A stretch of DNA of 64,000 nt, taken from NCBI RefSeq assembly GCF_038096175.1, contig NZ_CP151099.1:8100001-8164000 (forward strand), given 5' to 3'. The DNA comes from Nostoc sp. UHCC 0302 (GTDB taxonomy: Bacteria > Cyanobacteriota > Cyanobacteriia > Cyanobacteriales > Nostocaceae). Shown here piece by piece: positions 36,075-45,900 of the stretch (positions are counted from its first letter, which is position 1; each line of letters starts with the position of its first letter). The position numbers were made by a program, and so were the translations under genes. The notes beneath the pieces are model-generated. The model saw only the letters and a list, made by a program, of their open reading frames with translations, had not been told where the DNA came from and did not search any database.

Positions 36075-39000
36075 TTAAGGTTCTTCGTCAAGTAAGTTTT
36101 GGGCGCAAGCTAATTGCAATTGAATGATTTCGCTCAGTTGCTGGCTAAATTCTTGTCTAGCTTGTAAAAAAGTAGTATGTGCTTTAGTTAACTTGGAATT
36201 GTTAGCGTTTAGCTTTTGATACTGAGTTTTATGGGAGTCGAGCATATTGACGGTATTACTAATTTCCGGAGTTATAACTGGTTGGGTAAAAACGGGTTGA
36301 GGAAGTTGTTGGGCAATTGCGCTTGACTCAGAAGATTGTAATTGTTCTCTAATTTCAAAACCGTTATCAATGATATTTTTCATTTCGACTTTTTCTGGTT
36401 GCGTATTGGCTGGCGAATTGTGAGAATAATTACTTATGCTTTGAGGATTATGGTTGAAAGCATTCAAAGAATTTATATTTTCAAATCCTTTGAGATTAGG
36501 TATGTTTGGATGCTGTTTTTCAGAGCGATCGCTTCTACAATTACCAGCTACATCTTGAAAAAGTTTCCGGTTTTCGTCGCTTAAGATTGTGGCAGTAATT
36601 GAGTTTCCTCCCAAAGTAATTTTTCTGAGGGTTAACTTATTTTGCTTGGTAGTTTCTGTTTGGCTGTACAGTAGCGATAAATCTACATTCACCTGATGGC
36701 TGAGTAGTTTTGCTAAGGCTTTGACAATAGATGTATGGTCATCCATACCTCTACGATTCAGGGAAACTGTGATGTGTTCTTTATTGCTGAGGGCTTTACC
36801 AATCCATCGGGAACAAACACTACCAGCACCCGCTTCAATGAATATGCGAACACCATCTTCGTAGACACGGTTAACTAATCGCGGAAAGTCTAATTCTTGA
36901 CACAATCCTTTGGCAATGTTGTGAGCGATCGCTTCACTATCAAGTGTGAAAGGTTGATAATCAGCGGCAGAATAAAACACAATACCCGGAATATTCTGTG
37001 CTGGTAAAGTGTTGACCTTCTTGATTTCTGGGAATTGCGATCGCATTGCTTCACAATGAATTGCATGGTCAAAGGGAGCCGGAAAAGCATTACAGCCTAA
37101 AGTTTGAATTACTCTCTTACAAGCTGCTTCCTCACCCGCAATTAAAACTTCTTCTGGTGTATTGATTTGAGTTAAATAAACACGGTTCTCGTTTTTAATA
37201 CATTCCCTAACTTGTGATGGGGTAGCCATGAGAACATAGGTACACCAAAACTTGTTATCTGGCGAATCTGGCGTATTTGTTAATCCCCAATACTCACGCA
37301 CAGCATTTTTTGGGCCAGATAACTTATCGCCAAATAGCGGTGACGAGTTTAAGGTGCTACTTCCGCCTTCAAAATTGCTCCAAACTCCTTGGGCAACCAT
37401 CATACTAGTTTCACCAAGGCTATAACCAAAAACGCATTTTGGTTTGACTTGAAAATCATCTCGAATAATTGTTGTAATCAATCGAGAATAAGCAATTTCT
37501 GTTTCAAACATGGCTAGAGAATCATCTAGCAATTGCTTTTCCAGATTTTCTAGTTGCCTAGTGGTCAACTTCTGCAAACTCCGGGGATAAAGTCGCTGAT
37601 GAATTTCGATAGCACGGCTAGCAAGACTATTGAAGATTGTGTCATCATAAACTTTTGGAAATAACCGGAAAAGATGCTGACCAATGCCAATATAAGAATT
37701 GACCGCCGCTGGATAAACGTAAGCAACTTCTCCAGTTTTACCTAATGGTTTAGGTGTGAAATAACTACCTAAAGGTGTTTGCCAATCAGTTCCACGTTCA
37801 AAGGCATTATTTACACCTTTGCGGGCAGATTCAATTTCTTTGAGTAACTCTTTTTTGTTGCGTCCTGTGATTGATAAGACGTACTTGGCTTCAGGATTCT
37901 TTTCAAAAGTAGCAAGTGTCTCGCTAGCAGTAGCTGATAAAGAAGAACTATCCTCAATGCTTTTTTGGAGACTGTTAAGCAACTCAGATAAATCGGTGCG
38001 ATTATCAGCAGCAATGGGGAACAGAGAGAACGGCATTTGTTGCAAATACCTGTTATTTCGCTCTTGTTGGCTGGGTGATTCTGACAAGATTAAATGGGCG
38101 TAAGTCCCATCGCATCCCATACCATTAATTGCTGCAACTCTGTGTGAACCATCTTGGCGGAGAAACCAAGGTCTTGATTCTGTAGCGACGTAGAAAGGGC
38201 TACCTTCCCATGCTTGCGGTGTTTTCACACCAGACCAGTTAGGAGTAGCAGGAATGTATCTGTAATAGAGACACAAAGCAGTTTTGATTAAGCTGGCAAT
38301 TCCCGAAGCTACATAGGTATGACCGATATTGGCTTTAACACTACCTAACGCACAGTGCAAACCATCTCCCACCGGGGGATAAGCTTGGAGTAAACCTGTG
38401 ATTTCCGCTTCATCTTCTTGAGGAATACCACTACCGCAAACTTCCACGTAGTTCACATCTTTGGGTGAAATACCTGCTATCTGGAAAGCTTGGTTACAAA
38501 CTTGGTTTACAGTTTCCGCATCTACAGAAGTTGAATTGGCTTGTCCGAAACTAATGGCATCAATTACTGCATAGATGCGCTCAGCATTTTCTTTGGTAGC
38601 TTCGTGACACTTGAGGACAACTGCACCCGCACCTTCGCCAACCATCCAGCCATTAGCTTGTTGGTCATAACTTAAGGTATTGACGCCAGTATTAACTTTT
38701 GCAGTTTGATTTCGCAACAAGACGTTTTCCACGCCACCTGCTAAATCTACAGCACCAACCACTACAGCATCAACTTCCCCAGTAGAAAGTAGCATTTGAG
38801 CGACTTCCAAAGCTTTCAGAGCAGAATTTTCGCTAGCAGTCATGGTAAATGCTGGGCCAGTGAAATTCCACATAGCAGAAATCCGGCTGGCCATGATGTT
38901 GGCAATGTAACTCAGATATTCACCCAGTTCTACGGGATTGTGAATACTGTCTTGCACAATGGTTTCCAGTTGAGCAAGTTTTTCCTCTGGTAAGGCGATT

Positions 39001-40844
39001 TCTGCTGCATTCAAGCCATCTTTAATCTGCCAGGGTAAATTCCATCGCTGCTGTAGCTGGTGGACAGAAAATTCTGATTCGGCGGCGATGATAACTGCGA
39101 CATTGCTACCTTCTTGGATTTTTGCATCTTTGAGGGCGCGATCGCAAACCTTCAGCAGTAACAGTTGTTGCGGATTTAGCTTTTCAACTTCATTCGGCGG
39201 AATTTTGTAAGCTAAAGTATCGATTTCAAAATCAGTGATATATGCCCCGGCTGGTGCTTTGCCATCTGGCAAACCGTACTCTTTGAGTAAACTTTCTTGC
39301 TCTTCTATACCGTGCCATCGTTGCGGCGGCAAGGAAATAAAATGCTGTTTACCATCATAAATACTCCGCTCAAAAGCATCTAATCCATTGCATTCGCCAA
39401 AAAAGGCATCCATGCCGACAATAGCAATTTTAGCTGATGGAATCGGTGCAGTTGGTTCAACTGGTTGTGCTGTAGTTCCTTGTTCAATAATTAAGTGAGA
39501 GTTAGTGCCACCAAAACCAAAAGCACTTATAGCTGCCCGTTTAATTGATGTGTTATTGTTTGGCCACGCCGTAGCCTTTCTCACAATACTTTCAGCGGAG
39601 ATTACACCATTTTCTGATGTTAAAGGTTCAGCAATATTAATGCTTGGTGGAATCACACCATGAGACATACTCAAAATTGCCTTAGTCAAACCAACCATAC
39701 CAGCAGCAGTTAGTAAGTGACCAACATTAGCTTTCACAGAACCTAGCTGAGGCGTAGCATGATGTTGACCAAAAAAGGTGTCTACTGAGCTGAATTCGGT
39801 AGTATCTCCTAACAATGTCCCGGTAGCATGGCACTCTAAATAATCAATGGTTTTGGGACTGATTTGTGCTTCAGCATAGGCTCTTTCAAAAGCTAGAACC
39901 TGTCCTTTAGAATTTGGGCTAAGTAGATGTTTGCCTTTGCCATCATTCGATAATCCATTGCCGCAGATGGTAGCAAGAATATTATCACCATCTCTCACAG
40001 CATCAGAATATCTCTTGAGCATTACCATCCCAATACCATCAGCGGGAGTTAGCCCTCTAGATGACTTATCAAGGGGACGACTAACACCGTTTTCTGGATA
40101 TCCTTGAACACCAGAAAATAACATCCGCACAAACAGAGAATCTGCACAACTAATTGCCCCAGCTAACATCACATCGGCTTTACCCGACCATAAATAATGA
40201 GATGCCAGTTTAATAGCATAGAACGACGATGAACAAGCAGCATCCAGACATAAATGAATCTGGGATAGAGAAAAAGCTTGAGCAATTACGGCTGCTGGTA
40301 AGCCAGAGATCATCGCATTGTATAAAGACGCTTTGGCTGGGTTAGATAAAGAAGCTAAATCAAAATCTTCATACTGCAAAAGTTCTCTGAGAGCAGGAGT
40401 AATAGTCTGCTGGTAAATCGGAGAAAATAATTGATTAGATAATTTTGTTGGGAAAGAGAGATTCCCCAAAATTACGCCACACTTTGAAAGAACACTGTGA
40501 TTACCCCAATAACCACTCTGCAAAATTGCTTGTTTAGCGGCATACAATGACCATTTAAAGGTATTATCTAAACTCGCAACAAGTTCTGTTGGTAGGTTAT
40601 ATTCTGATGGATCAAATTGAAAGTTGCGGACGTATCCACCTTGCAGAGAATATGTTTTGTCTAGTGTACCTTTAACTGGATTGTAAAAAATTGTCGGATC
40701 TACACCCATTTCCGCAGAAGTTGCGGATGATGTCGAATCTTTTTGAGCAATTAAATTTTGCCAAAATTCTTCAGGGTTTTGAGCATCGGGGAATAAACAA
40801 GATAATCCGACGATCGCAATTTTTTCCACTGCTAAATTCCTCAT
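36075..40844 (-). CDS. hglC: HglC: ketosynthase, chain-length-factor KS and acyltransferase
   Basis: 1589 residues, PfaC-like. KS1 (about 7-455) has the active cysteine in DAACSSS (C204), CHATGTLLGD and GFGGTNSH. KS2 (about 470-930) has the same fold, but the cysteine position reads MTASENSA (near 670), so it is a chain length factor without condensing activity. An acyltransferase-like domain follows, with GYSLGE (Ser near 1140). The last about 250 residues are low-complexity and coiled coil (QARQEFSQQLSEIIQLQLAC). GTG at codon 6 is an alternative start, with AGGA inside the first codons. HetI target serines are absent. Confidence 0.9.
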   Translation of the reverse strand: MRNLAVEKIAIVGLSCLFPDAQNPEEFWQNLIAQKDSTSSATSAEMGVDPTIFYNPVKGTLDKTYSLQGGYVRNFQFDPSEYNLPTELVASLDNTFKWSLYAAKQAILQSGYWGNHSVLSKCGVILGNLSFPTKLSNQLFSPIYQQTITPALRELLQYEDFDLASLSNPAKASLYNAMISGLPAAVIAQAFSLSQIHLCLDAACSSSFYAIKLASHYLWSGKADVMLAGAISCADSLFVRMLFSGVQGYPENGVSRPLDKSSRGLTPADGIGMVMLKRYSDAVRDGDNILATICGNGLSNDGKGKHLLSPNSKGQVLAFERAYAEAQISPKTIDYLECHATGTLLGDTTEFSSVDTFFGQHHATPQLGSVKANVGHLLTAAGMVGLTKAILSMSHGVIPPSINIAEPLTSENGVISAESIVRKATAWPNNNTSIKRAAISAFGFGGTNSHLIIEQGTTAQPVEPTAPIPSAKIAIVGMDAFFGECNGLDAFERSIYDGKQHFISLPPQRWHGIEEQESLLKEYGLPDGKAPAGAYITDFEIDTLAYKIPPNEVEKLNPQQLLLLKVCDRALKDAKIQEGSNVAVIIAAESEFSVHQLQQRWNLPWQIKDGLNAAEIALPEEKLAQLETIVQDSIHNPVELGEYLSYIANIMASRISAMWNFTGPAFTMTASENSALKALEVAQMLLSTGEVDAVVVGAVDLAGGVENVLLRNQTAKVNTGVNTLSYDQQANGWMVGEGAGAVVLKCHEATKENAERIYAVIDAISFGQANSTSVDAETVNQVCNQAFQIAGISPKDVNYVEVCGSGIPQEDEAEITGLLQAYPPVGDGLHCALGSVKANIGHTYVASGIASLIKTALCLYYRYIPATPNWSGVKTPQAWEGSPFYVATESRPWFLRQDGSHRVAAINGMGCDGTYAHLILSESPSQQERNNRYLQQMPFSLFPIAADNRTDLSELLNSLQKSIEDSSSLSATASETLATFEKNPEAKYVLSITGRNKKELLKEIESARKGVNNAFERGTDWQTPLGSYFTPKPLGKTGEVAYVYPAAVNSYIGIGQHLFRLFPKVYDDTIFNSLASRAIEIHQRLYPRSLQKLTTRQLENLEKQLLDDSLAMFETEIAYSRLITTIIRDDFQVKPKCVFGYSLGETSMMVAQGVWSNFEGGSSTLNSSPLFGDKLSGPKNAVREYWGLTNTPDSPDNKFWCTYVLMATPSQVRECIKNENRVYLTQINTPEEVLIAGEEAACKRVIQTLGCNAFPAPFDHAIHCEAMRSQFPEIKKVNTLPAQNIPGIVFYSAADYQPFTLDSEAIAHNIAKGLCQELDFPRLVNRVYEDGVRIFIEAGAGSVCSRWIGKALSNKEHITVSLNRRGMDDHTSIVKALAKLLSHQVNVDLSLLYSQTETTKQNKLTLRKITLGGNSITATILSDENRKLFQDVAGNCRSDRSEKQHPNIPNLKGFENINSLNAFNHNPQSISNYSHNSPANTQPEKVEMKNIIDNGFEIREQLQSSESSAIAQQLPQPVFTQPVITPEISNTVNMLDSHKTQYQKLNANNSKLTKAHTTFLQARQEFSQQLSEIIQLQLACAQNLLDEEP

Positions 40845-41069
40845 CAGCTGCTAGGCATTGAACTTACCTGTTTGGGTATTAGGCAAGCGTGAACTAATAG
40901 ACCGTAGGATTTACGCTGTTCCCCAAACTAAATGCAAGTTAGATGCTTCACGCAGAGGCGCAGAGACACAGAGAAAGAGTTTAAAGCTAGGGCTTACTCG
41001 TAACTCTTGTACAGACGCGTAGACGCTCGAAGAGCGGCTTCTCGTAAGAGTATAATCGCGTCTCTACTC
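40845..41069. other. Gap between hglD and hglC filled with repeats
   Basis: Contains CTTCACGCAGAGGCGCAGAG simple repeats (40946-40980) and the second copy of the 67-bp repeat (41004-41070), which abuts the hglD stop codon. No gene. Confidence 0.6.
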
Positions 41070-41070
41070 T
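41004..41070. repeat. 67-bp dispersed repeat, copy 2
   Basis: Same as 5304-5370 except for the centre (GAAGAGC in place of TGCTTC); ends ATCGCGTCTCTACTC. Confidence 0.75.
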
Positions 41071-42800
41071 TAACTCCTTAATAATTTCATTGACCAAATA
41101 ATTGCTTTGGCTCCAAGTAAACGTGAATATACTTTTCCTTCACGGCTATGGATAATAAAATTGGCAGTTGCGCTACTGGCTGTTTTGGCTTTGACTTCAC
41201 AAGAAACATAAAAAGTTTCATTGATTGGTGTCGCTGCAAACTGTTCGTATTTTTCTACTTGTCCAGGTAAACAACCTTCTTGATGAAAATGCTGTGTCCA
41301 AATCCAAAGCGCGTGCATACTCAAGTCAGTTGTATACGGATTAACCCATTTGACGGGAAATTGTCCTTGTTGTTTATCTGAAATATTCTGCCAGAGGCAT
41401 TCTGTGGTGAGTTTTTCTGTGTTGATATTTAATACTCTTTTGATTTCTTGGAAAGCTGGGCCATGAAATAATGTAGTTCCTCCATTTTGATAAAAAGCTT
41501 TACCAGTGCTAGTGATGATGTTATCCGGTTCTAAATTGACAGCATCATAAATTGGTGCAGTGGGAATTTGTAGCAGCAGTTGAATTTGAGCGCTAAAATG
41601 ATAAAATGTTTTTCCAGCAGGATTTTTACTCGATATTTTTGTGCGTAAGATAATTTCTTGAGAGTTAATCTTAGAAATTTCTTCCACATCTAGAACGTAT
41701 TCACTTGCAAGCTGTTCATTAAAAGTAATTCCCTTCAAAATTCGGAAATCTTGAGCTGCAAAAAACTTATAACCTGGATAAAGTTGTTCACAGGAATCAA
41801 TCATCCATGATAGAGCGCAGGTAGCTGGTAGCACTGGAGAACCTGCGATCGTATGATCTATTAAGAAGGGATTTTCTTCTACTGTCATGCGGCGACGCAT
41901 ACGATAAGTGCGGAGTTCAGAATCTAACTCCGTAGCCACATTGACTAGTGGACTACCAATAACAACTTGTGTAGTTTCATGATGCGTAGGATGCAGTTCA
42001 TTAACTAACATTTGTGTCCCAGCTTCTACAGGAATAACTTCAATTCCTCGTTCAGCAAAAGCTTTTTTAAGTTCTGATGAAACCATTCCACTATCCCAAG
42101 CGCCCCAATTAATCGCCACTACATGACAAGCAGGATAGTTTTGTTTAATTAAATGCGCTGACTTGTTGAGAATTTCGTTAGCTACTGCATAATCAGTCTG
42201 TCCAATATTTCCGTAAAATCCTGTGACTGAAGAGAACAAAACTAAATGCTCAAGTTGATTAGGATTAACACAATTAAGTAGGTTTTCTAAACCCTGAACT
42301 TTTGCTGTGTAGACTTTTTCAAAATCTTGCTCAGTTTTCTTTTCAATTAATTTATCGGCTAAATTTCCAGCACCGTGGATGATTCCGGTAATTGTGCCTA
42401 GACGGTTGACAGCAGCAGCAAGTTTTTCTTGTAGTGCCTGTGTATCTGTGACATCGACACTAATATATTCTGCTGTCGCTCCTGTTTGTTGTATCGAAGA
42501 GAGAGTTTTTTTAATTTCGCGACTAGAGTTAATTTTGTTATATATCTTCTGCACATTCATGGGTGTGGGCTTCTCACCTTGGGCAAGAAGATTCTCCATG
42601 ATACGTTTTTTTAATGCTGATTCTTCAAAACAATCATGAGCAAAATCTGGTTCAGTTTCTAAAAGTTCAGAACGACCAAGGAGAATGAATTTGCAAGGTT
42701 GTTGCTGTGCTAATTTAATAGTGCAATCAGCCGTAATTCCTTTAGCACCGCCACTTACAACAAATACTGATGATGGACGAATTGGGGCTATTGCTGTCAT
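41070..42800 (-). CDS. hglD: HglD: ketoreductase catalytic part plus hot-dog dehydratase
   Basis: 576 residues. It begins directly with the catalytic half of a polyketide ketoreductase: FVVSGGAKGITADCTIKL (13-30), LLGRSE, IHGAGNLADKLIEKK and DYAVANEI with Y204. It continues into a dehydratase-type hot-dog domain, where FLIDHTIAGSPVLPA has the catalytic His at 316, and a second hot-dog half after about 430. The structural half of the ketoreductase is at the C-terminus of HglE, the gene before it. GAGG stands 7 bp before the ATG. Confidence 0.9.
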   Translation of the reverse strand: MTAIAPIRPSSVFVVSGGAKGITADCTIKLAQQQPCKFILLGRSELLETEPDFAHDCFEESALKKRIMENLLAQGEKPTPMNVQKIYNKINSSREIKKTLSSIQQTGATAEYISVDVTDTQALQEKLAAAVNRLGTITGIIHGAGNLADKLIEKKTEQDFEKVYTAKVQGLENLLNCVNPNQLEHLVLFSSVTGFYGNIGQTDYAVANEILNKSAHLIKQNYPACHVVAINWGAWDSGMVSSELKKAFAERGIEVIPVEAGTQMLVNELHPTHHETTQVVIGSPLVNVATELDSELRTYRMRRRMTVEENPFLIDHTIAGSPVLPATCALSWMIDSCEQLYPGYKFFAAQDFRILKGITFNEQLASEYVLDVEEISKINSQEIILRTKISSKNPAGKTFYHFSAQIQLLLQIPTAPIYDAVNLEPDNIITSTGKAFYQNGGTTLFHGPAFQEIKRVLNINTEKLTTECLWQNISDKQQGQFPVKWVNPYTTDLSMHALWIWTQHFHQEGCLPGQVEKYEQFAATPINETFYVSCEVKAKTASSATANFIIHSREGKVYSRLLGAKAIIWSMKLLRS

Positions 42801-42883
42801 AAATCCTCGGAAAATACTTGCAGAATAATAATTACTTATTTCCTCTCTTAATCTCTTAATCTCTTTCTCTGTTTCCTCTGTGC

Positions 42884-42916
42884 CTCTGCGGTTTGTTTTT
42901 TTTAATAACCGCAGAG
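42884..42916. repeat. Hairpin repeat between hglE and hglD
   Basis: Perfect CTCTGCGGTT / AACCGCAGAG with a T-rich 13-base loop, within a longer imperfect palindrome made of CTCTGTGCCTCTGCG-type repeats (42868-42935). It separates the two halves of the ketoreductase. Confidence 0.75.
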
Positions 42917-42940
42917 ACGCAGAGAGGCAGAGAGAAGAAA

Positions 42941-45900
42941 TTAATCAGCGATGAGGGTGACTCTTCCTTGAGAACCGTAAGCAACTTCGCCAATGTAAAG
43001 ATTGGGGTCGTGAAGTTCAGCAACGATATGCTCTACTGACTGTTTGGCATCAATAGCTGGATTTAGATCAATCGCCCGGAAGAATACCTTTGGCCATTCC
43101 CATCTCAGAGTCTTAGTCAAACCAAATAGACCGGCAGCGATCGCACTAAAATTGACTTTATAATCTAACCCGAAGGCTCCATCAAGATGGGCGACTGTGC
43201 AGAAACAACTACGTCCATGACGGGCTGCTTCATTCAAGGATGGTTTGAGATGTTTTGCCATCAAAAATACTTGCTTCACAATCGCCTTTTCTTGTTCCAG
43301 ATAAGAAACCGGGGCGTTATCTTTTGTCGCAAATACAGGATGTAGATGGATGAAAGCCCCAATCGTGCCACAATGAGTTGCGATCGCTTGCAGTTGTTGT
43401 TGGAGATGTTCTTCACTCAAGTTTGCTAGTGTCACGCGAGTTACGCCTGGAGGTAAGGGCGATTGTTGGGGAATCAACGATTGGGGAAAACTTACAACTA
43501 CTACCTTCCAACCCTGCTCGATTAAGGATTCAGCTAATTGAGAAGTGGTGAGGGAACCATCATCGGTGATTAAACCAACGTGTCCCTCTGGTAAAGTGAA
43601 ATCCAAATAATCTGGTTGTGGCAGGGTTTTGAGTTTGACGGTACGACGTGGGATATTCGTCTCTATTAAGGGTGGCTGGTCAAACTCAGACTGAGACTTT
43701 TTTTTTTCACCTCCAGCTAGCTGCTGAAGATAATCAACTATTTGACCGATGGTGCGTAAGTCGGCGAGTTCTTCTAAATTTGGCTTGGGTAAGTTGGGGT
43801 ACATTTCTTGCATCGCCCCCAAGATTTCCACCCGTTTGATGGAGTCAATCCCCAAGTCGGCTTCCATGTCCATCTCTAGTTCCAGCATCTCGACTGGGTA
43901 ACCTGTTTTCTCACTGGTGATGTTTAACAGAGTTTGACCCAAGTCAGCAAAGTCATTTGCGCTTACTGGTTCGGTTACTAGTTCGGTGACTGGTTCAATT
44001 ACCAGTTCAGTTACTGGTTCGACTGCTGGTGCTGGTTCTGTATTGAATGCAACTATGACGCCAGCTTCAGGTGGAATAATTACCGTAGCTGTGGGCATAG
44101 CTACAACTGAAGTATCAGTAGCGTTTTGGACTTCGTGAACCGCAACTTCTACGGTAATACTTTTGGAAGCGTGGGATTGCAGATATTCGACAACTTGTCC
44201 GATGGTGCGTTTTTCTGCTAGTTCTTCTAAATTTGGCTTGGGTAGGTTGGGATACATTTCTTGTAAAGCTCCCAAGATTTCTACCCGTTTGATGGAGTCA
44301 ATACCTAAGTCTGCCTCCATGTCCATGTCCATTTCCAGCATCTCGACTGGGTAACCTGTTTTCTCGCTGGTAATCGCTAACAGGTTTTTATCCAAGTCAA
44401 ACACATCAACAGTTGCTTCTGTTACAGGTGCTGGTTCTGAACTGAATGCAGTAACTTCGTTGGAGCTAATTTTGACTACTAGCTCTGTATGAGGTTCTAC
44501 GATTGGCGCAGGAGGAGCAACAGGTGCTTCAATTACAGGTTCTGCGATTGGTGCAGGAGGAGCAACAGGCTCTACGATTGGCGCAACAGAGGGGAGGGGT
44601 ACTTGGGTAATAGTTGAGCCATTCTTAGCTACTGGCTCAATTGCAGGTAGAGGCTGGGCTTCTACTATTTTGGTTGTGGGGGGAACTGGTGCATCGGTGA
44701 CAGTTGTTTCGCTGGTGAAAGGAACGAAGTGATGATTGTTGCCTACGCCGTTGCTGAGTTTTTCTGGCTGTGGGATGGATACCACAGATTGAGTTACCGC
44801 TTCACCAGAAACTATCTGTGAATACTCTTGTTGGATGAGTTGGAAAAAGTTTTTGGTGTATTCTAGCTGTTCGCGGGTATATTGCTCATGAATGCGTAAG
44901 GTTTCACCTTGTTGGGAATGAAACTGCATCATGCTACGCTCTAAGCTTTCGATGACAACTAGCTTCGTCTTGCCAGCTTCTGTTGATGATTTACTGTTAC
45001 TCAACAAGGAATTTTGCTGCTGCATCAGTTGGAAAAACGTTTTGGCGTATTCCATCTGATGGTTGAGATAAGTTCCGTGAACTTGTAGATTCTCAGCCTG
45101 GCTTTGCTGGAACTGCGTCAGGAGGTGTTCTAAACTTTCTAAAAGTCGTTGATAATTTACAAGTTTTTCTGATGAGATTTGCATCTTAGATTCCTGGGCT
45201 GGTTGTTGTGCAATGGTCGCAGGATTCATCTGAGGCTTTGGTTCGGTGGTAATAGGAGATATAGGTGAGTTACTCACACTGTTTACTAATGGAGTTGCGA
45301 TCGCATGATCTTTTTTATGTCCATTAGTTTGTGTAGAGACGCTACTCGTCGCGTCTGTTTTTTCATGTAAATCAGCACTGATAACAGTCTCAGCTGCAAC
45401 AGCAGGTAATGTTACTTTGTGTCCATCCTGCAAAGCTAGAGCAAAAGCATTTTTCGTTTTTTCGGATCTATAGTTGATGCCGTTTAAACGTACATTCAAC
45501 ACCTTCTTTTTCTCAGGTGCTGGTACTTGGGGAAGTTGGTAAGGATCGAGATTTTTCAAAGCCAAACCAATCACGCGCAACTGCACCACCGCTTCTCTCA
45601 AAGAACGATCACTATTCTTTTGAGTGCTGGGGTTCAAAGATACAGTTAGGTGTGGGCGATCGCCGAGAATGTCTTTCACCAAGTTGGTGAGAATTCGTTT
45701 CGGCCCAAATTCCACGAAGCAATAACCACCGGCAGCATAGATATTCTCAATCTCTTGCTTAAACAGCACCGAGTTAGATAGGTGGGTTTCCAAGATTTTT
45801 TGAATCGCTTGGGGTTCTTTGGGATACTGCTTACTGGTGACGTTGCTGAAAACGGGAATTTGGGGATTGTGGAAGTTGACAGACTTAGTAGCGATCGCAA

